From contig JNVV01000090.1 of assembly GCA_000733355.1 (NCBI GenBank), positions 4,233-68,232 of the forward strand: DNA of 64,000 nt. The letters are read 5' to 3'. The notes below the pieces were generated by a model that did no database searches, had not been told where the DNA came from, and saw only the letters and a list, made by a program, of their open reading frames with translations. Source of the stretch: Falciphora oryzae (Eukaryota; Ascomycota; Sordariomycetes; Magnaporthales; Magnaporthaceae). Shown in pieces: positions 34,026 to 45,557 of this stretch. Position 1 is the first letter of the stretch, and each line of letters starts with the position of its first letter. The translations under genes were made by a program, and so were the position numbers.

Positions 34026-34344
34026 CTCACTTCGTGCGTTGCCTCCGGCGGAAGGGAGGCGATGCCGGCGTCGGTAGAGCGGGCGAGGGTTGCGCAAATT
34101 AAAGCACTTTGTTGTTGTTCGCGGTTGTAGCTCGCAATTATTTCTTCCGCAGCCGCCGCGGCCGATCCAAGGGGTAGGCATGTAGGCTGGGAAGTAGGTG
34201 TCGGGCGCTTGCGCGCCGTCGGGGTGTACGGGGCTTGGGGGGAGGGTAGGGGAAGGCGAGGGAAAGGGGCACCTGTACCGGTGCTGCCGCCGTGGATGCC
34301 TTCCTGGCCCTGATCGGGCCTTGTTGGGTGCAGGACATGACACA
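34026..34344. other. Decayed repeat or intergenic DNA
   Basis: A weakly coding-like frame (minus) ends here, but it has no recognisable domain. It may be part of a mobile-element relic continuous with the Fot1-like fragment. Confidence 0.35.
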
Positions 34345-34487
34345 ATGTGTGCACCTGTTAGGAAGAAGTAGAAATGTCCGATGTATATAGTTCTGAGTGG
34401 TTTGAATGGATTCCTGGCGTTGTTGGGTTGGCATGCGCGTCAATTGACCGGAGGTCGGTGTGGCCCGCTCGGTGAACCACGTTAGTA
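34345..34487 (+). mobile_element. Fot1/pogo-like transposon 3' relic
   Basis: This is the inverted counterpart of 63276-63400, covering the transposase 3' end and the terminal region up to a GTGAACCACGTTA end. Only this terminal fragment remains. Confidence 0.6.
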
Positions 34488-34623
34488 TCAAACACGCCCT
34501 CAAGCTTGTATTTAAAGGCACGATAAAGGATTCGAACAGAAATACAAAACAGGAGACAACACAGGGAAAAAAAAACTGGAAATTTAAAGCTTGATCCGTT
34601 ACACTTTATTTCCTATTCTAGTA

Positions 34624-36456
34624 CTAAACCTTGTTCGGATTTGCTTTAGATTGCTTCGCAGCTATAAGCTGTCGGAACTGGTCTTGCATGCCGGCATATT
34701 CTGCCGGGTAGGTTGGGGCAAACAATTTGGCAAACCAGCTCCTTTCGCGACGGTGAACGGTGACGCCGAGGTCACTGAGCAAAACGTTGATGTACGATAT
34801 AAAGTCGTAGATGCCGTATGCGTTCTTGGGGCCTTGCACCACGTATCGCTTTCGCGTCCAGACGTTCCATGTCGCCACGTCCTTTTCCATTTCTTGCTTG
34901 GAGGGCAGATCCAACAAGCCCAGCAAGAAAGCCACGCCCCAGAGAGCCTGGGTTTCGGACACGACAGGAGTATAAATGGAGTGGATGAACCCGGGGAAGT
35001 AGACGGACCGGTCACCCTCGGCAGCAAGAGTCGGCGACACCAACCACCGGTAGTGCCGGTTCGGCCCGTGCAGGAGCTTGCGCCCGCCCGCCGTCTTGGC
35101 CGGGAGCTTGCCGCCATGGAGCGCGGCGGGCGGCGTCTTGAGCACGGGCAGCAGCTCGTCGACACGCTCGACAGCCTCGGCGTCGAGGCGCGCCCACTTA
35201 TCCTGGTCGGCCGGGTCCGGGTCGTGGACCAGGCCGCACCGGCGCAGGGTCGCGTCGTCAAAGACGTGGTACGACTTGTCGAAGCCGGTGCACAGCACGA
35301 CGTAGTCCGTCTTAAAGGGCGCGCTGCCGTCGTCGAGGTGGATCGTGTTGTCCTCGCCCAACGACGTGATGCCCGCCCGGTGCACGGTGCAGTCGCCAGA
35401 GTGGAACGTCCGCCAGAAGTGCGGCACGCTGGCGGCGCCCACGCCCGCGTTGCCCCAGAACATGCTTCGTACGCATCCGCAGGTCAGTGCCAGTGCCCCT
35501 TGAACGAGCCAGCCAAGATGGAGCCGGAATGGAGAAGTGTCTTACCCGTTTCCGTGAGGCAAGGGTCTCAGCTTGCGCGCGTTCTCGGACTTGGAGTAGC
35601 CGGCGTGGGAATCGGCGAGCCAGTTCACAATGTACCAGTACAGCCACGCTAGGAACCGGCCGAGGATGGTGCGCTGCAGGAACTGGAGGGCAGGGCCGTC
35701 GGTGTTAAAAACACAAGCGCCCATCATGGTGGTAATGCCCATGGTAAGCACGTCCATGGTGTTGAAGCGGCCGAGCAGGGTGGGCGGCATGATAGCCAGC
35801 GGCCCGCCTCCGCTATCGCGGATGATCCAGTGCACGCGCTTGCCGGCTTTGAGCAGCATGAAGACGGTGTCGTACGACGACTTGGCGCCGCCTACGACAG
35901 TGGCAGTGCCGGTGGCCTGCAGCTGGTCCAAGTGCGTGCCCACATCGTACGAGTGGATGACGGGCGCGGTGAAGGTGGCGGCAGTTGGCCAGGTGGGCAC
36001 GACGGGATGTGAGACGGCGCCGGAGGCGTAGATGAGCTTTTCGCACTCGATGGGCGCGGAGCCTGCGATTTCAAGGCGCCAGCGACGGTCTGGCAGCTGA
36101 GCCACGCTCGTCACCGTGGTCGACAGCCGGGCTCTCGCGGTAAGGCCAAAGTCGTGGGCGAAATCTGCCAGATATTGATGAATAGTGTCGCCCGAGACAT
36201 AGCCATCTTCGGTGATGCCCTCGTGGCGCATTGGGTAGAATGAGTACTCGAACATGCCATGTTTGATCTGTGCGAACAGAGTCGGGTAGACCCTAGCCTT
36301 GCTCCAGACCCCGCCGACAGTGGCCTGGTCATCTATGATGACGAGCCGGGCCGAGGGACGGAAGTCGAGGTATGTCTTGGCCGAAATGAGGCCGTTCCAT
36401 CCCGCGCCCACAACGGCGACATCGAACTGCTCCGGCTTTTGGGCTAAAGCGGGCAT
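34624..36456 (-). CDS. Flavin-containing monooxygenase (FMO/BVMO-like)
   Basis: FAD- and NADPH-dependent monooxygenase. Exons 36456-35546 and 35464-34624 give 583 residues. The FAD-binding GxGxxG is GAGWNG (residues 17-22). An FMO-like fingerprint reads FTAPVIHSYD, with Ala at the usual Gly. The second dinucleotide site is VVGGAKSSYD. A further conserved region is VVLCTGFDKSYHVF. It may hydroxylate or perform a Baeyer-Villiger oxidation on a cluster product. It is divergent from the membrane-protein gene across a 471-bp shared promoter region. Confidence 0.87.
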
Positions 36457-36927
36457 TGTTGTTTGAGTAAAGCAGTTTTTACACTATTTCCAGTGTATAT
36501 TCGGTGAAAAAGCAGGAGGAATAGGGGCTGAGCTGTGCAGGCTTGAGTCGACAGGAACCTCGCTCGTCAACCAAGGCGTGACGCCGGAATAGTTTTTAAC
36601 AGCGAGCGCTACGCGGCAGGGAATGCACCGCTTCCCTCCACTAGGCACTCGGTCCGGCAGCACCGGCCAAAAGCGCACGGCGGCGTTTGCTCCGTCGGCA
36701 GCCGAAACATGGCTCACTGTCAGCACGGAAGCTCGGGGTTGGCGGACCGAACTTGGCCGAGCGAGCATCGGGCATCAAATCAGCGGCTGTTTTTTTCTTA
36801 TCAGAGCTGACAGTCATAAACTCGTGCCGCTGGCTGGTTCGATACAGCAAACTCGACTACCAAACAGGACAGGATCAAGCAACAACATCTCGCCATTGCC
36901 AGCAATCCTCGAACCAGAACCAGCACC
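36457..36927. other. Bidirectional promoter region
   Basis: It separates the divergent FMO and membrane-protein genes and contains no gene. Pairs of CGG/CCG triplets typical of Zn2Cys6 sites occur, but I cannot assign a specific operator. Confidence 0.45.
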
Positions 36928-38115
36928 ATGGCGTCACCCAGCTTACGCTACGTGTTTGGCGCCCTCGCTGTCGCCGGCTTCATCACTCAGTGGGTTTTCA
37001 TGGCACTGAATGGCACGCTCGCCGCGCTGCTTAACGCTTACCAAGCCGGTGAATTTCCGCCGAGCGGCGTTCCGCTGCAGTCTTCCTTCACCGGGCTGTG
37101 GCCGGTGGACTTCTTCCTGAGCATGCAGGTGACCTTCTTTGGTGCCATCACTCACCTCTCCGCGCTGCCCGACGCCAGCTCTTTCTTATTTTGCTTGGAC
37201 TTAACTTCCGTCTTTGCTGTTTTTCTCATGATGGCCTTGGTGGAAGCCCGGAAGAACCGGAAAACTGGGCCTTTGCGACAGTACGTTTTGAATTATTTTT
37301 TTTCTTCTTGACTTGCCTGCTTCCCCCAATAGCGCAAGATACAAAAAGTAACTTTGCTGACAAGTTGTCTTTACCTTTCGCCTTCTCATAGTCCCGGCTA
37401 TTGGCAAACACTTGCCAACGGCTTTGGGGCCGCCTCTGTTATCCCTGTTTACTATTATTTCTACCTTAAACGCCCAAATCACACCCGCGGCCAGCTGTCC
37501 GTCGAGCAAGCGAAAGCCCTCCCGCTAAGCGCCATGTGGATTATCGCAACCGGCAACTTACTTTACGCCATGCCGCTAGCCGACGCCTCATCACCCTTCT
37601 TACAAAACACCATCGTCCTCTGGTTTTTTTCCCCTTTCACAACGGGAATGTTCCAAGACTTGCTCGCCAGCCGTTACCGGGAACCCGATTCGTTGCATCA
37701 CAGCCGCGGCACAGCAGCAAAAAGTGACGCTCCCCGCTACGTGCAAACCGCTTACTGCATCGTCGGTATTTATGCTGGGCTTGTCCATTTAGGCATTTTG
37801 ATCTATGCCACATGGGCGGAACCGGCATTTGACTGGGCTCGGGTTTACTGGCCGGACCACGCTTCGGTCCAGCCTGGTCCGAATATTATTACAAAAGGGG
37901 CAACGCTCTTTGCACAGTACGACTACCCCTTTTTTTATCTTTGCACTTTCGCTTTTAGCTTTTATTCTTTTCCTTTGCTTAAACATTATTCCTCTTTTGC
38001 CTTAATTATTCTCCAACTCTTTTCCATTGCGGTTGTGTTCGGCCCTGGGGCCGCGATGGCTTGGGTGTTAAGCAAGCGGGAAGCGCAACTAGCTTCTTTT
38101 CCACCAACGGAGTGA
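36928..38115 (+). CDS. Polytopic membrane protein, possible terpene cyclase-like
   Basis: Exons 36928-37280 and 37392-38115 give 358 residues with about seven or eight hydrophobic helices. Landmarks are an N-terminal helix with FGALAVAGFITQWVFMAL, a TGLWPVDFFL segment, PGYWQTLANGFGAASVIPVYYY and LWFFSPFTTGMFQ. It sits inside a PKS cluster next to two flavin monooxygenases, one resembling meroterpenoid epoxidases. That setting and the topology recall integral-membrane terpene cyclases of fungal meroterpenoid pathways, for instance the MacJ type. I infer this by context and did not confirm it by alignment. A decayed paralogue lies at 47.5-48.1 kb. Codon use is less GC-rich than that of its neighbours. 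Confidence 0.65.
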
Positions 38116-38450
38116 GAATGATAGTGTTAGTGTGAAGCTATCTTAATTTAAATCGCGGGAAAAGAGAAAGAACAAAAAAAGTGTGAAGTAGTTAAACTTT
38201 TATGCATAGGGGTTGGCAAAAGGTTTTTTTTTTTTTGGTGTGTTGAAGAATAGCTGCAAACAAAAGCTCGAGTTCATATCAAAGCACCTGCCTGGCTCGT
38301 GGATCCAAGTTGGCTATAAAGTTGCTTGTTTTCGGAATTGTTCCCGCTCCTCTTTGTATCTTGTGTTAGCAGCTGTCTATCATAGACGGCTTCAACCACT
38401 CCGCCACTAGGACTCCTGCTGTAAGCACTGCTTGACGCAAAATTGGAAAC
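38116..38450. other. Intergenic, 3' sides of two genes
   Basis: A convergent junction between the membrane-protein gene and the FAD monooxygenase gene. A near-palindrome lies around 38374-38395. No gene is seen. Confidence 0.4.
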
Positions 38451-39980
38451 TTAAAGATGATGTTCAAGCCGCCCATTCCCCATGCCGTTCTCAACTATGT
38501 CCAACCCCGTCGCTCGGCCGGCGCCCAAGTCGACCTTCTCTTGCTCGTCAGACCAGGGTATGCGCCCCTCTGGAAGGTCGATGGACGGCAAAAAGGTCAT
38601 ACGTGGCGCCTTGGATACATAAGAGCCAAATCGAGCGGCCAGGGCGCGGTCGTCGACAAGCCGTGGGAAAACCCACTGGGCTAGCATCCGATGCCACAAG
38701 GTGGCGTACAATTGCATCTTCGCCACGGTCCCGCACGCGTCCCTCAGCCAGCGCATACGGCCCAGCTGCTGGGCTTGGTAGGCGGCAAAAGCCATGTTCA
38801 GCGCGCTGCCGCTCGGCTTCTGGACAGGCGATGATGTGGGAGAGAGCCGGACAATAACGGCGTGGATGTGGTTGATGACTGAGGCGGCGCTCTCCAAGGC
38901 GGCGTTGCAGCCTAGGCCCAGGTTGGGCTGGACTTTGTGGACGGCATCGCCAACCAGACAGATGCGGCCGTGGTGCCAGTGGTCCATGATGCCTTCCTCG
39001 AGACAGACAATGGACGAGCGGGTGCGGCGCTTCCAGATTTCGGAAAAGAGAACGCCGTCAGTCACGGGGCGGTCGGCGATGCGCTCGGCCATGGCGTCGG
39101 CGTCCGCCTCGGTGAAGTGGCGGCGGCGGGGCCAAGGCAAGGGGCCCGACTTGACCGGCGTGATGGCAGCTATGTAGGTGGCGCCGGGCTGGGAGACGGT
39201 GATGAAGCAGAGGTCGGGCGCCTGCGTGACGATGAGGTTGCTGTCGCCATCCAGCTGCTCCGTCATGGGCGGCGCGTCGACCAGCAGCGCTTCGTTTAAC
39301 GTCTTGAGCGAGGTCTTCTCGCTTGTCTGGATCAGGCCCGGCGACGTGCGGGCGGCGTAGTCCCACATTATGCTGCGAGTTAAGCTGTGCACGCCATCGC
39401 ATCCCAGAACCATGTCTCCCGTTTCGACCCGGCCGTCTGTGAGGCGGACTTCGACGCGGTCCGGGAACTGGTCGATGGTCTCGATGCCCACACCCGTGTG
39501 GACAAAGGACTTGTCGGGCAGCCCATCGTATAGGATCTGCAGGAAGTCCTGTTTGTTCAGGGGGTAAACTGGAGCCCCATGACTGTGCGGATGCAGAAAC
39601 ACACGGCAAGTCAGCTTGCCCCGGTCTTCTTTTTCTGTTCTCGGCGTTTGCATCTCCTATTCTGGGTGGTGTGGCACTTACTTTCCCCACAGCAACTCCA
39701 GCAGTCCGCTATCGTGTAAGAGTTTCCCGTCCTGTCCGCGGGTCAGGGTGCGGGTGTATGGCTTCGAGGCACGTATTACAGAGTCCAGGCAGCCGAGCTG
39801 TTGCAGTATCCTCGCGGCGTGGGGCCATATAGAGATGACACCGCCAGTGGCGGGTGCCACGTCTTTGTGCCTTTCCAGTACGACATGGTCGACGCCTAGA
39901 CGTTGCAGGTAGTTGGAGGCAGTCAGGCCAGCAGCGCCAGCACCTACAACAATGATGCGGAAGCGTCTATCTGCAGTCAT
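38451..39980 (-). CDS. FAD-dependent monooxygenase (PaxM-like epoxidase type)
   Basis: A group A flavoprotein monooxygenase (FAD_binding_3). Exons 39980-39682 and 39582-38451 give 476 residues. The N-terminal dinucleotide fold is VVGAGAAG (11-18), with VLERHKDVAPATGG after it. The substrate/FAD region is NHGAPVYPLNKQDFL, the middle motif VLGCDGVHSLTR and the C-terminal FAD motif LVGDAVHKVQPNLGLGCN. The spacing and the KDVAPATGG / SIWPHAARILQQLG region recall fungal epoxidases such as PaxM, AusM and AndE, which act on prenyl double bonds. Assignment to that subfamily is by recognition, not alignment. It is divergent from the Zn2Cys6 regulator. Confidence 0.8.
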
Positions 39981-41305
39981 GCTAGCAGATCGACGTGTAA
40001 AGTTGGCTGAATGCTTTGCTGCCAAGAACTGTGGTGGGTGTGAATTGCGCCTTTCTGGTCTCAGGCTAGACAGTGGACAGGATAGCGACCACGACGCTGC
40101 TCTGGCGGATGCTGCGCCGGGTAAGTACTTGGGTCGGCCTCGAGGGCGCGGAAAAAGGTATTCCGAGCTCCATGGGCTGGCTGCGTGAGTACATGCCGCT
40201 GGGTCCCTTTCAACTTGTCATAGTCTGTCAGTAGGCACAGAGGGGACCTCGGGGTGGCCATGTGGTCCAATGGGCCGATGCTGCACGCCGAAGACGCCGA
40301 CGGCGGCGATTGCGGGCGGGTGTTAAAGGGCCGAACTGGCCGAGCGGCCGGGGCTCGAGCAGCGCTTGCTTAGCCTCCTGCGGGGGCGCTCCCGCCTGCA
40401 TAAGACGTGCATGATGCAAAGGGGCGTGGGGTGTGCAGGTGTGCGCGTTGCCCTCAGTAAGCCAAAAGCACGACGGCCACACTTCCACGCCAGTCTTTAT
40501 CCAAGTGCGGGCGGGCATACATGCCTTCTTGGCGGCCGCCGTATGTGGGTAGAAAGTCTCCGCGAAGCGCCAAAGAAACTCGACTTTTACCACGGCTGAG
40601 GTCAGCTTATTACATGCCAACTATGACACGGCTGACAACGTGTGGCGGGCCGCGAGGCCCAGACCTTTTCGAACGGGGGTCGGCAGGTACCAAGCATCTT
40701 GGGTGGGATTCAAGCAAGTGGGCAGTTGGGCGTGGGATGTGCGCAACACACCAGACCGCCGTCCGCTTTTGGGTATCTATGGCATCATCGATGCGACTCA
40801 GTTATCAATGCAAGCAGCAGCATCCGCGAACCGTTTCATACTCTTTTTCCTCTCCCCGGCCACCTCGCTCGTTACACAAACGCAGAACCGCCAAAGCTGC
40901 GTAGCTTCAAACTCGCCTCGAAGCCCCCTGTCCTCTTGGCTGGAAGAGCAAGGCATAAGCAGGCTGCTTGCTTGCATCATTCCGAACAAAGGGCGGCATC
41001 CGACACTTGCACGCCGTATCGCCGACCACGCAAAGGTACTGGACGGCTTATCTGCCATGACTGCCGATGTACTGACCTACGATATAACGAACTTGTGGCC
41101 AGTCTCTGGTCTTCATACATCGAGCTTCCCCTATCATGCTCGCCCTCTATTTCACGTCCATTAGTGCTTTCGGTCCCTTCTTCTCGTGCCTCCCACTTTG
41201 CGAATCACATTGCCCGGCCATCGCTAAGCTCCCCATCCAGCTGCCTGCCGGCGACTAGTATTATTGCCCGTGCAGTCCGGCAAGGTGGTGTACTGGCTTG
41301 CCGCA
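39981..41305. other. Divergent promoter region of monooxygenase and regulator
   Basis: About 1.3 kb without a supported gene. It should contain the promoters of both flanking genes. The longer open frames here lack domains. Confidence 0.45.
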
Positions 41306-43649
41306 ATGTCCGACGCCATTTTTGCCAAGGCGGGAAAGCCCGCTCGGGCTCGCACTGCCGGAGTTGTGGCAACCGACGCGGAGCTACCTTCCTCTTCTAC
41401 GCCGCCCTTGAAGCGATTGGCATGCGAGTAGGTGCAGTTGTTTCTCAAAATGCTTTCTGCTATTTTTTTTCTGCTTGTCATTTTTGATATTTATCTCTCC
41501 CTCTGCTGTGCTTCGTTACGACTAACACAATACATCCGCTCCAGTCCGTGTCGAGAACGCAAGATTCGCTGCGACAGGCAGCAGCCGGCATGTGGGAGAT
41601 GTACAAAAGTCCGCCTCGGTTGCCGGTACTCGGAGCGGTCCAAGCCAATGCCCTCGTGGATGGACCTGTCCCGCTTCCTCGTCACGCTAAACAATAGACT
41701 AAGTGAGCCTTCAAACCTGCGATTATATTCAAGGATGATGGCCTTTGCCGCTAACGCTCAACTTGTCAACTGGAGAACAAGCAGAGGCCCAGCTAGCCAT
41801 GGGCGGTGGCATAGGCGAGAACGCTCAGCCTTTGCCGACGGCCTGGGCCATAGGGCAGCCAGCAGAAGCCACGCTTAGCACGGGGACATTGACTGCGACT
41901 AGCTTGAGCGGCGCGTCCTCGCCGCCACAGCTAAGCGGACCCAGTTCGGCCGTGGAGCCCGCCGGGCCGTCCTGGGGCCTGAGCGGCGTGGTCACTCCAG
42001 AGGCGCCGCCCAATGTTGGTGTCTGGGGCGGCAGTGGCCTAGGGGCTCCTCATGACCCAGCCTTCGAGTTTGACTTCGCCACCTTGGACCCTGCCATGGC
42101 GTCAGACGCCATGACACAGTTTATGTCGGACGGAGATGGCGCCCAGGCCGGCATGGAGCTCGACATTATGTGCCTCGACATGCTGCCGACGCCGCCGTCA
42201 GCCGAGAGCCCGCCCCGGACGGGTGATGCAGAGGGACTCGTGTCCAGTTTGCACAACCGCTTCTTCGACATTTTCCACCCGACCCTGCCTATCATCAACC
42301 GAGCCCGGTTCGAAGCCGAGTTGGCCCAGACACCACCGTCTCCTTGGGTTGAGGCGCTTTCTAACGCCATCGCCGCCCTGGGGGCTTGCTCCATGCCCGA
42401 GCACGGTGGGCGTGGCGGTCGGGCCGAGTTCCACTATGAGCGGGCTCGCAGCCTCTTAGATGAATGCGAGCGTGAGGAAAGCGGCACTTCCTTGGCCAGC
42501 ATCAACACGCTGCAGACCTGCACGCTCCTCACGCTCTACGAGTTCAAGCAACCCAGCTTCGCGCGCTCCTGGCTCACCCTCGGCCGCGCCATTCGCCTGG
42601 GCAAGATGATGGGCCTCGACCAGCCCGACGACGGCCATTCGCAGCGCAACGTGGCCGCCAGCTGGGGACTCCCACACTTCACCGGCGAGGCCGAGGAGCG
42701 CCGTCGCACATTCTGGGCCCTTTACCTCCTTGATGGCTTCTCGAGCCTGCGATCCAACTGCGACCCGGCGTTTGACAAGCAAGTCGTCGTTCCCTTGCCC
42801 GGCCCAAGTGACTTCCCCAAGGACTATCACGTCGAAGGCTCATCGACCGCTGCCACGATGCCTTCCATGCAGCAATTATTCAACGCCAAAATCCCGCTCG
42901 AGACGCCAGTGTCGGCATTTGTGGGGAACACCATCATGATCTTCCTGTACCGCCAGTACCTGGATCACACGCGCCGGCGGCGGCGGCAAGGCGATGACGC
43001 ATCCGGTGCTTTTTGGGACTCGCACTACAACATTGAAAAGGCAATCACCTACTGCCGCAACTGTCTGCTCTCGCACCACCTTGGGGGCGGGCTTCGGGAG
43101 GGGGAGGACGACGACGGTGGCACCGACAACTACGGCTCCGCCTCCTCTTCCAGCAGCAGGGATAGCTCTAGGGGAACCTCGCCAGCTGCCGGAGCCTGCG
43201 GTAACTCGGCCTCCCTCGAGCCGGTTTCGCTTGTCTTCCGGACAAACCTGGACGCTGTCGAGATAAGCTTGCACGAAGCGGCGCGGCTAAAAGCCGAGCA
43301 AGATGATTTGTCGCCCACCCTCGCAGCCGATGCATCGTCGAAGGCAATATCAGCCGCAGTCGACGTGTCCCAGGCCCTGCTGTTAAGTCGCCGGCTGGAC
43401 GGAAAGCGGCGCGAGGCTTTCCGTCAGCTGGATCGGTTCCTTATTTGGCCACTTACCACAGCCATCAAAACTTGCGTACGGATCATGGGATGCACGAGCC
43501 GAAGCGGGAGTCGGGACGAGGGAAATACGAGTATGTGTGTGGAAACCCTCCGCGTGCTCCTACAAGCCGCCCGGGAACTTATTTCGCATGAGCGGATAGC
43601 ACCGGACCTGTTAGCAGAGGCAGAGGCAAGGCTTAGAAAGCTAGAATAA
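41306..43649 (+). CDS. Zn(II)2Cys6 transcription factor
   Basis: Probable pathway regulator. Exons 41306-41427, 41545-41702 and 41776-43649 give 717 residues. The zinc cluster C40-x2-C43-x6-C50-x6-C57-x2-C60-x6-C67 is complete but split by intron 1 between its first two cysteines. Joining exons 2 and 3 produces a coiled-coil-like LNNRLKQAEAQLA just after the cluster. A fungal middle homology region follows (FFDIFHPTLPIINRARFEAEL, LGRAIRLGKMMGL, RRRTFWALYLLDGF). An acidic Ser/Gly stretch lies near residues 540-560. It sits between cluster genes, so it likely controls them; its operator sites are not resolved. Confidence 0.92.
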
Positions 43650-43997
43650 AGGGAGCACTGGTTAAATAGCGCAACGTCTTTTCTCTTTCTTTTCTCTTCT
43701 TACTCCAGTTCCTTTTCCTGGCTGGTGGTTCATTATTATTATTATTTTTCTCGAGAAAGAGAAAGAGAAAAAGAAAAGAAAAGAAAATTAAATCCTCAAA
43801 ATCGGCACAAAATTCGACAGTGTTATCTTGGTCCCACGGAAGCAGCCATTATCACTCCTCTACTTCAACTGCATTTTTAGTTTCTTCTAATCTCCAAGCT
43901 TCACTTTCTGTTCTCAACTACTAGCATGCTTTTACGTTACAGCCAGCGTGTCCCGGAAACGCGTAAACCTTTCATGCATCTTCTTTCCTCTCGTCTT
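43650..43997. other. Intergenic, convergent
   Basis: The 3' sides of the regulator and the DUF3237 gene. It contains an ATT microsatellite (43733-43746) and A/G-rich runs. No gene is seen. Confidence 0.4.
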
Positions 43998-44668
43998 TCA
44001 AGACTGGGACCCAGTTCCAGGAATCACCCTCGACACGTGAACTTCAGCAGCGACAATGCCCGACTCGAGCTTTTTAAACCGCTGGCTGGCCGCGAACACC
44101 ATGCCCTCGAGCGCCTTGTACTCGGGGTGGCCTGCTAGCACGCGCATAGTGTCCACTGCCGGGGTGAGATTATTAGCATCTTGGCTCCTCCCGCGAGGGG
44201 GTGGGGTTAATAATAAAGCACGCACCGCCGAATCCCCAGTCGCTGGACTTGGCGTTGGGGTCGCCGTTCATCAGGGCCATGATTCCCGGGGTGATGGGCG
44301 TGACACCTTCGGCGATGATTCGCGCACAGCGACCTTCGGCGTCGGCGGCCAGAGCGTTGATTTTCAGCCGGCCCTTGGTCTGGTCGTTGTCGATTTCGAA
44401 CCAGTCCTCGCCGCCTTTGATTTCCAGGTCAAACTTGGGCTCGAAGCCCTCGACCGACTTGACAAAGCCCTTCGCGAAGGGGACCATGATGAGGGTGGAG
44501 CCAGTGTGAATCTGCCCGCAGGGGAATTGGCCGGCATCCAGAAGGCACTGGAGCATTTTCACACGAATTAGCCGTGAAAAAGGCCGAGGACGGTCATGTG
44601 GGTGCATTGCGATTTACCATGGCCTTAAAGGCAGGCTGGAGGGTCGGGAAGCTTTCCGGGTAACTCAT
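43998..44668 (-). CDS. DUF3237 family protein
   Basis: Small protein of 176 residues from three exons: 44668-44618, 44547-44226 and 44155-43998. The first exon is only 17 codons. The family pattern is clear: FEPKFDLEIKGGEDWFEID, RLKINALAADAEG, GVTPITPGIMALMNGDP and the C-terminal EYKALEGMVFAASQRF. DUF3237 proteins form a small beta-barrel of mostly unknown role and recur in fungal biosynthetic clusters. Here it lies between the regulator and the SDR, so a role as isomerase or binding protein in the pathway is possible. There is no signal peptide. Confidence 0.8.
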
Positions 44669-45557
44669 ATTGGGCCAAGCTTGAATGTGATAAATGGACC
44701 ATATACAAAGCGAGTGCGGTATTGAGAAGATCTATCAGTTTAGGCAGGAGTGAGTTGCTTTCCCTTTTATACCTTCTTTATATCAAACGCCAAATAGTGC
44801 ATTTCATCTTTCCCGAGGGGCTAAGCATGTTGTTGTAAAGCCTGTGTGCGGTTAGGAGTAAGACGGGGAAGCGGAATACCAAAGCCGGCCCGCGCGTCGC
44901 CGGAGCGGGACTTCAAGTCCGCTTAGTGTAAAATCTGCTTGGAGACTCCCGGTCCATCAAGTTCCGCGGCACGGCGGAGTGTTGCTACCAAAACGACCTG
45001 GACGGACCGAAGCGGGATGATACGGCAGCTGGCGCTGCGGCCACGCCGCCGATTTTCGCCTCAAGCTCCAAGCCGAATATCGGAGCGGTCAGCCTGCTAC
45101 GGTAGTAAAGGAAACGACTGCAAACTCACACCGCGGTGGCATTAAGCTCACAAAATGTCGGCAGGCGGGGGTTTGGAGGAGCCGGGTCCGTCTGGGATGA
45201 GCAGGGGCTGCGGCAGCGCCGGCCGCGCCACCGGGGCCGAGAGACATGCAGATGCGCCAACACTGCATGAATGCACCCCAAATGCGCACAATCACGTCAC
45301 GTTGACGAAAATAGTCCATTCCACTGTGTCTGGACGTTCCCATCTGGTGCAAAACGCCCCCACGTCGGCTTGGCTGGGATGCATGGTGGTATTAACGGCA
45401 CAGCATGGTGATGATTTGACACAGCCGATATACTTAGTGTTCCAAGCGAAAAAGAAACGCAACGCAGACTTGTGATGTACGCTACACTAGTAAAACAGCT
45501 CGAGGGGTTCCTCCCTGGTAGCAAAAGCTTCGCTCGCCCGCCTTCCCCCACCATTCT
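44669..45557. other. Intergenic
   Basis: Promoter side of the DUF3237 gene and 3' side of the SDR. No supported gene is seen. Confidence 0.4.

Noticed and set aside
38340..38415. tRNA-like A box (TGGCGGAGTGG on the minus strand)
   Set aside because: The anticodon arm does not fold, no acceptor-stem partner is present and the putative B box has a mismatch. It is a near-palindrome and not a tRNA.
40228..40620. Minus-strand frame containing VVKVEFLWRF, similar to the start of the transposase fragment
   Set aside because: The likeness is only a few residues and no other transposase motif or terminal repeat is near.
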